DNA of 33,368 nt from JANLSE01 sp038214135 (lineage in GTDB: Bacteria > Chloroflexota > Chloroflexia > Chloroflexales > Roseiflexaceae), in NCBI GenBank assembly GCA_038214135.1, contig JBBQSD010000062.1:1-33368 (forward strand), written 5' to 3'. Shown in pieces: positions 33,094-33,368 of the stretch. The stretch's first letter is position 1. Each line of letters starts with the position of its first letter. A program made the position numbers and the translations under genes. Below the pieces are notes generated by a model. The model did not search any database. It had not been told where the DNA came from and saw nothing but the letters and a program-made list of their open reading frames with translations.

Positions 33094-33163
33094 GGAAACC
33101 TGAATCCGCAGGTGAAGCCTGCGGCTGTACGATGATAAACCCTGACCCCGCAGGCGGAAGTTG

Positions 33164-33368
33164 GGGCGGTTCGCGAACCGCCCAGCATGACGACCAATGT
33201 GATCCTCAACGGGCGGTTCGCGAACCGCCCAGCATGACGACCAATGCCATCCTCAACGGGCGATTCACGAACCGCCCAGCATGACGACCAATGCCATCCT
33301 CAACGGGCGATTCACGAACCGCCCAGCATGACGACCAATGCCATCCTCAACGGGCGGTTCGCGAACCG
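33164..33368. repeat. 47-bp tandem array of the 20-bp palindrome
   Basis: Units begin at 33164, 33211, 33258, 33305 and 33352 (cut by the window end). Each unit is a 20-base palindrome (GGGCGGTTCGCGAACCGCCC) plus a 27-base linker (AGCATGACGACCAATG, CCATCCTCAAC or near match). Units 3 and 4 carry GGGCGATTCACG, which breaks two base pairs of the palindrome. Linkers are nearly identical, so this is not a CRISPR. The 70 bases from the permease start to the array hold no gene that I see. Confidence 0.95.

Noticed and set aside
33164..33368. CRISPR array
   Set aside because: Repeats are regularly spaced, but the 27-base intervening segments are nearly identical, and no cas gene is present. It is a plain tandem repeat.

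Overview
The window is ordinary bacterial chromosome, densely coding on both strands, with no phage, insertion sequence, rRNA or tRNA that I could find. The gene set (purD/purN, ruvC-yebC, tilS-hpt-ftsH, cmk), Pro-Thr tails, stand-alone glycosyltransferases and heptanucleotide repeats suggest a Chloroflexota bacterium of the Chloroflexia type. That placement is inference from protein style, not from a marker gene.

Layout. 1-2332: purN and purD (minus strand), separated by a repeat-filled gap. 2535-8294: a plus-strand run holding a protein with a duplicated unknown domain, a glycosyltransferase, and four tightly overlapping genes: GNAT acetyltransferase, HipA-like kinase, DUF3037 protein and ABC exporter. 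8295-10393: a repeat-rich junction, a radical SAM/helix-hairpin-helix protein likely to act on nucleic acid, and a DUF4351 remnant. 10394-12067: ABC1/UbiB-type kinase. 12129-15678: a PAS-STAS regulator of RsbR type and two coupled GT4 glycosyltransferases. 15839-21707: short PstA-like protein, ruvC, yebC, ftsH, hpt and tilS. 21711-26068: a large secreted/membrane protein, a double bacterial-PH membrane protein and cmk. 26572-29289: a large secreted protein joining a phytase-like propeller to a PhoX/DUF839-like domain, preceded by an AT-rich promoter region. 29347-33093: an AttH/CrtC-like lipoprotein and an FtsX-type permease, ending in a 47-bp tandem array.

The most distinctive feature is the repeat load. 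There are at least four unrelated kinds: perfect 20-bp palindromes, a nested palindrome of about 58 bp, heptamer tandem arrays of several different units, and a degenerate dispersed element of roughly 170-215 bp. Two of these sit inside genes in frame: the nested palindrome in the ABC exporter ATPase domain and a TGACTCC heptamer array in a glycosyltransferase. A hexamer array also forms a (Thr-Pro)8 tail on FtsH. The best candidates for little-described functional modules are the GNAT/HipA-like/DUF3037/ABC operon and the phytase-PhoX fusion.
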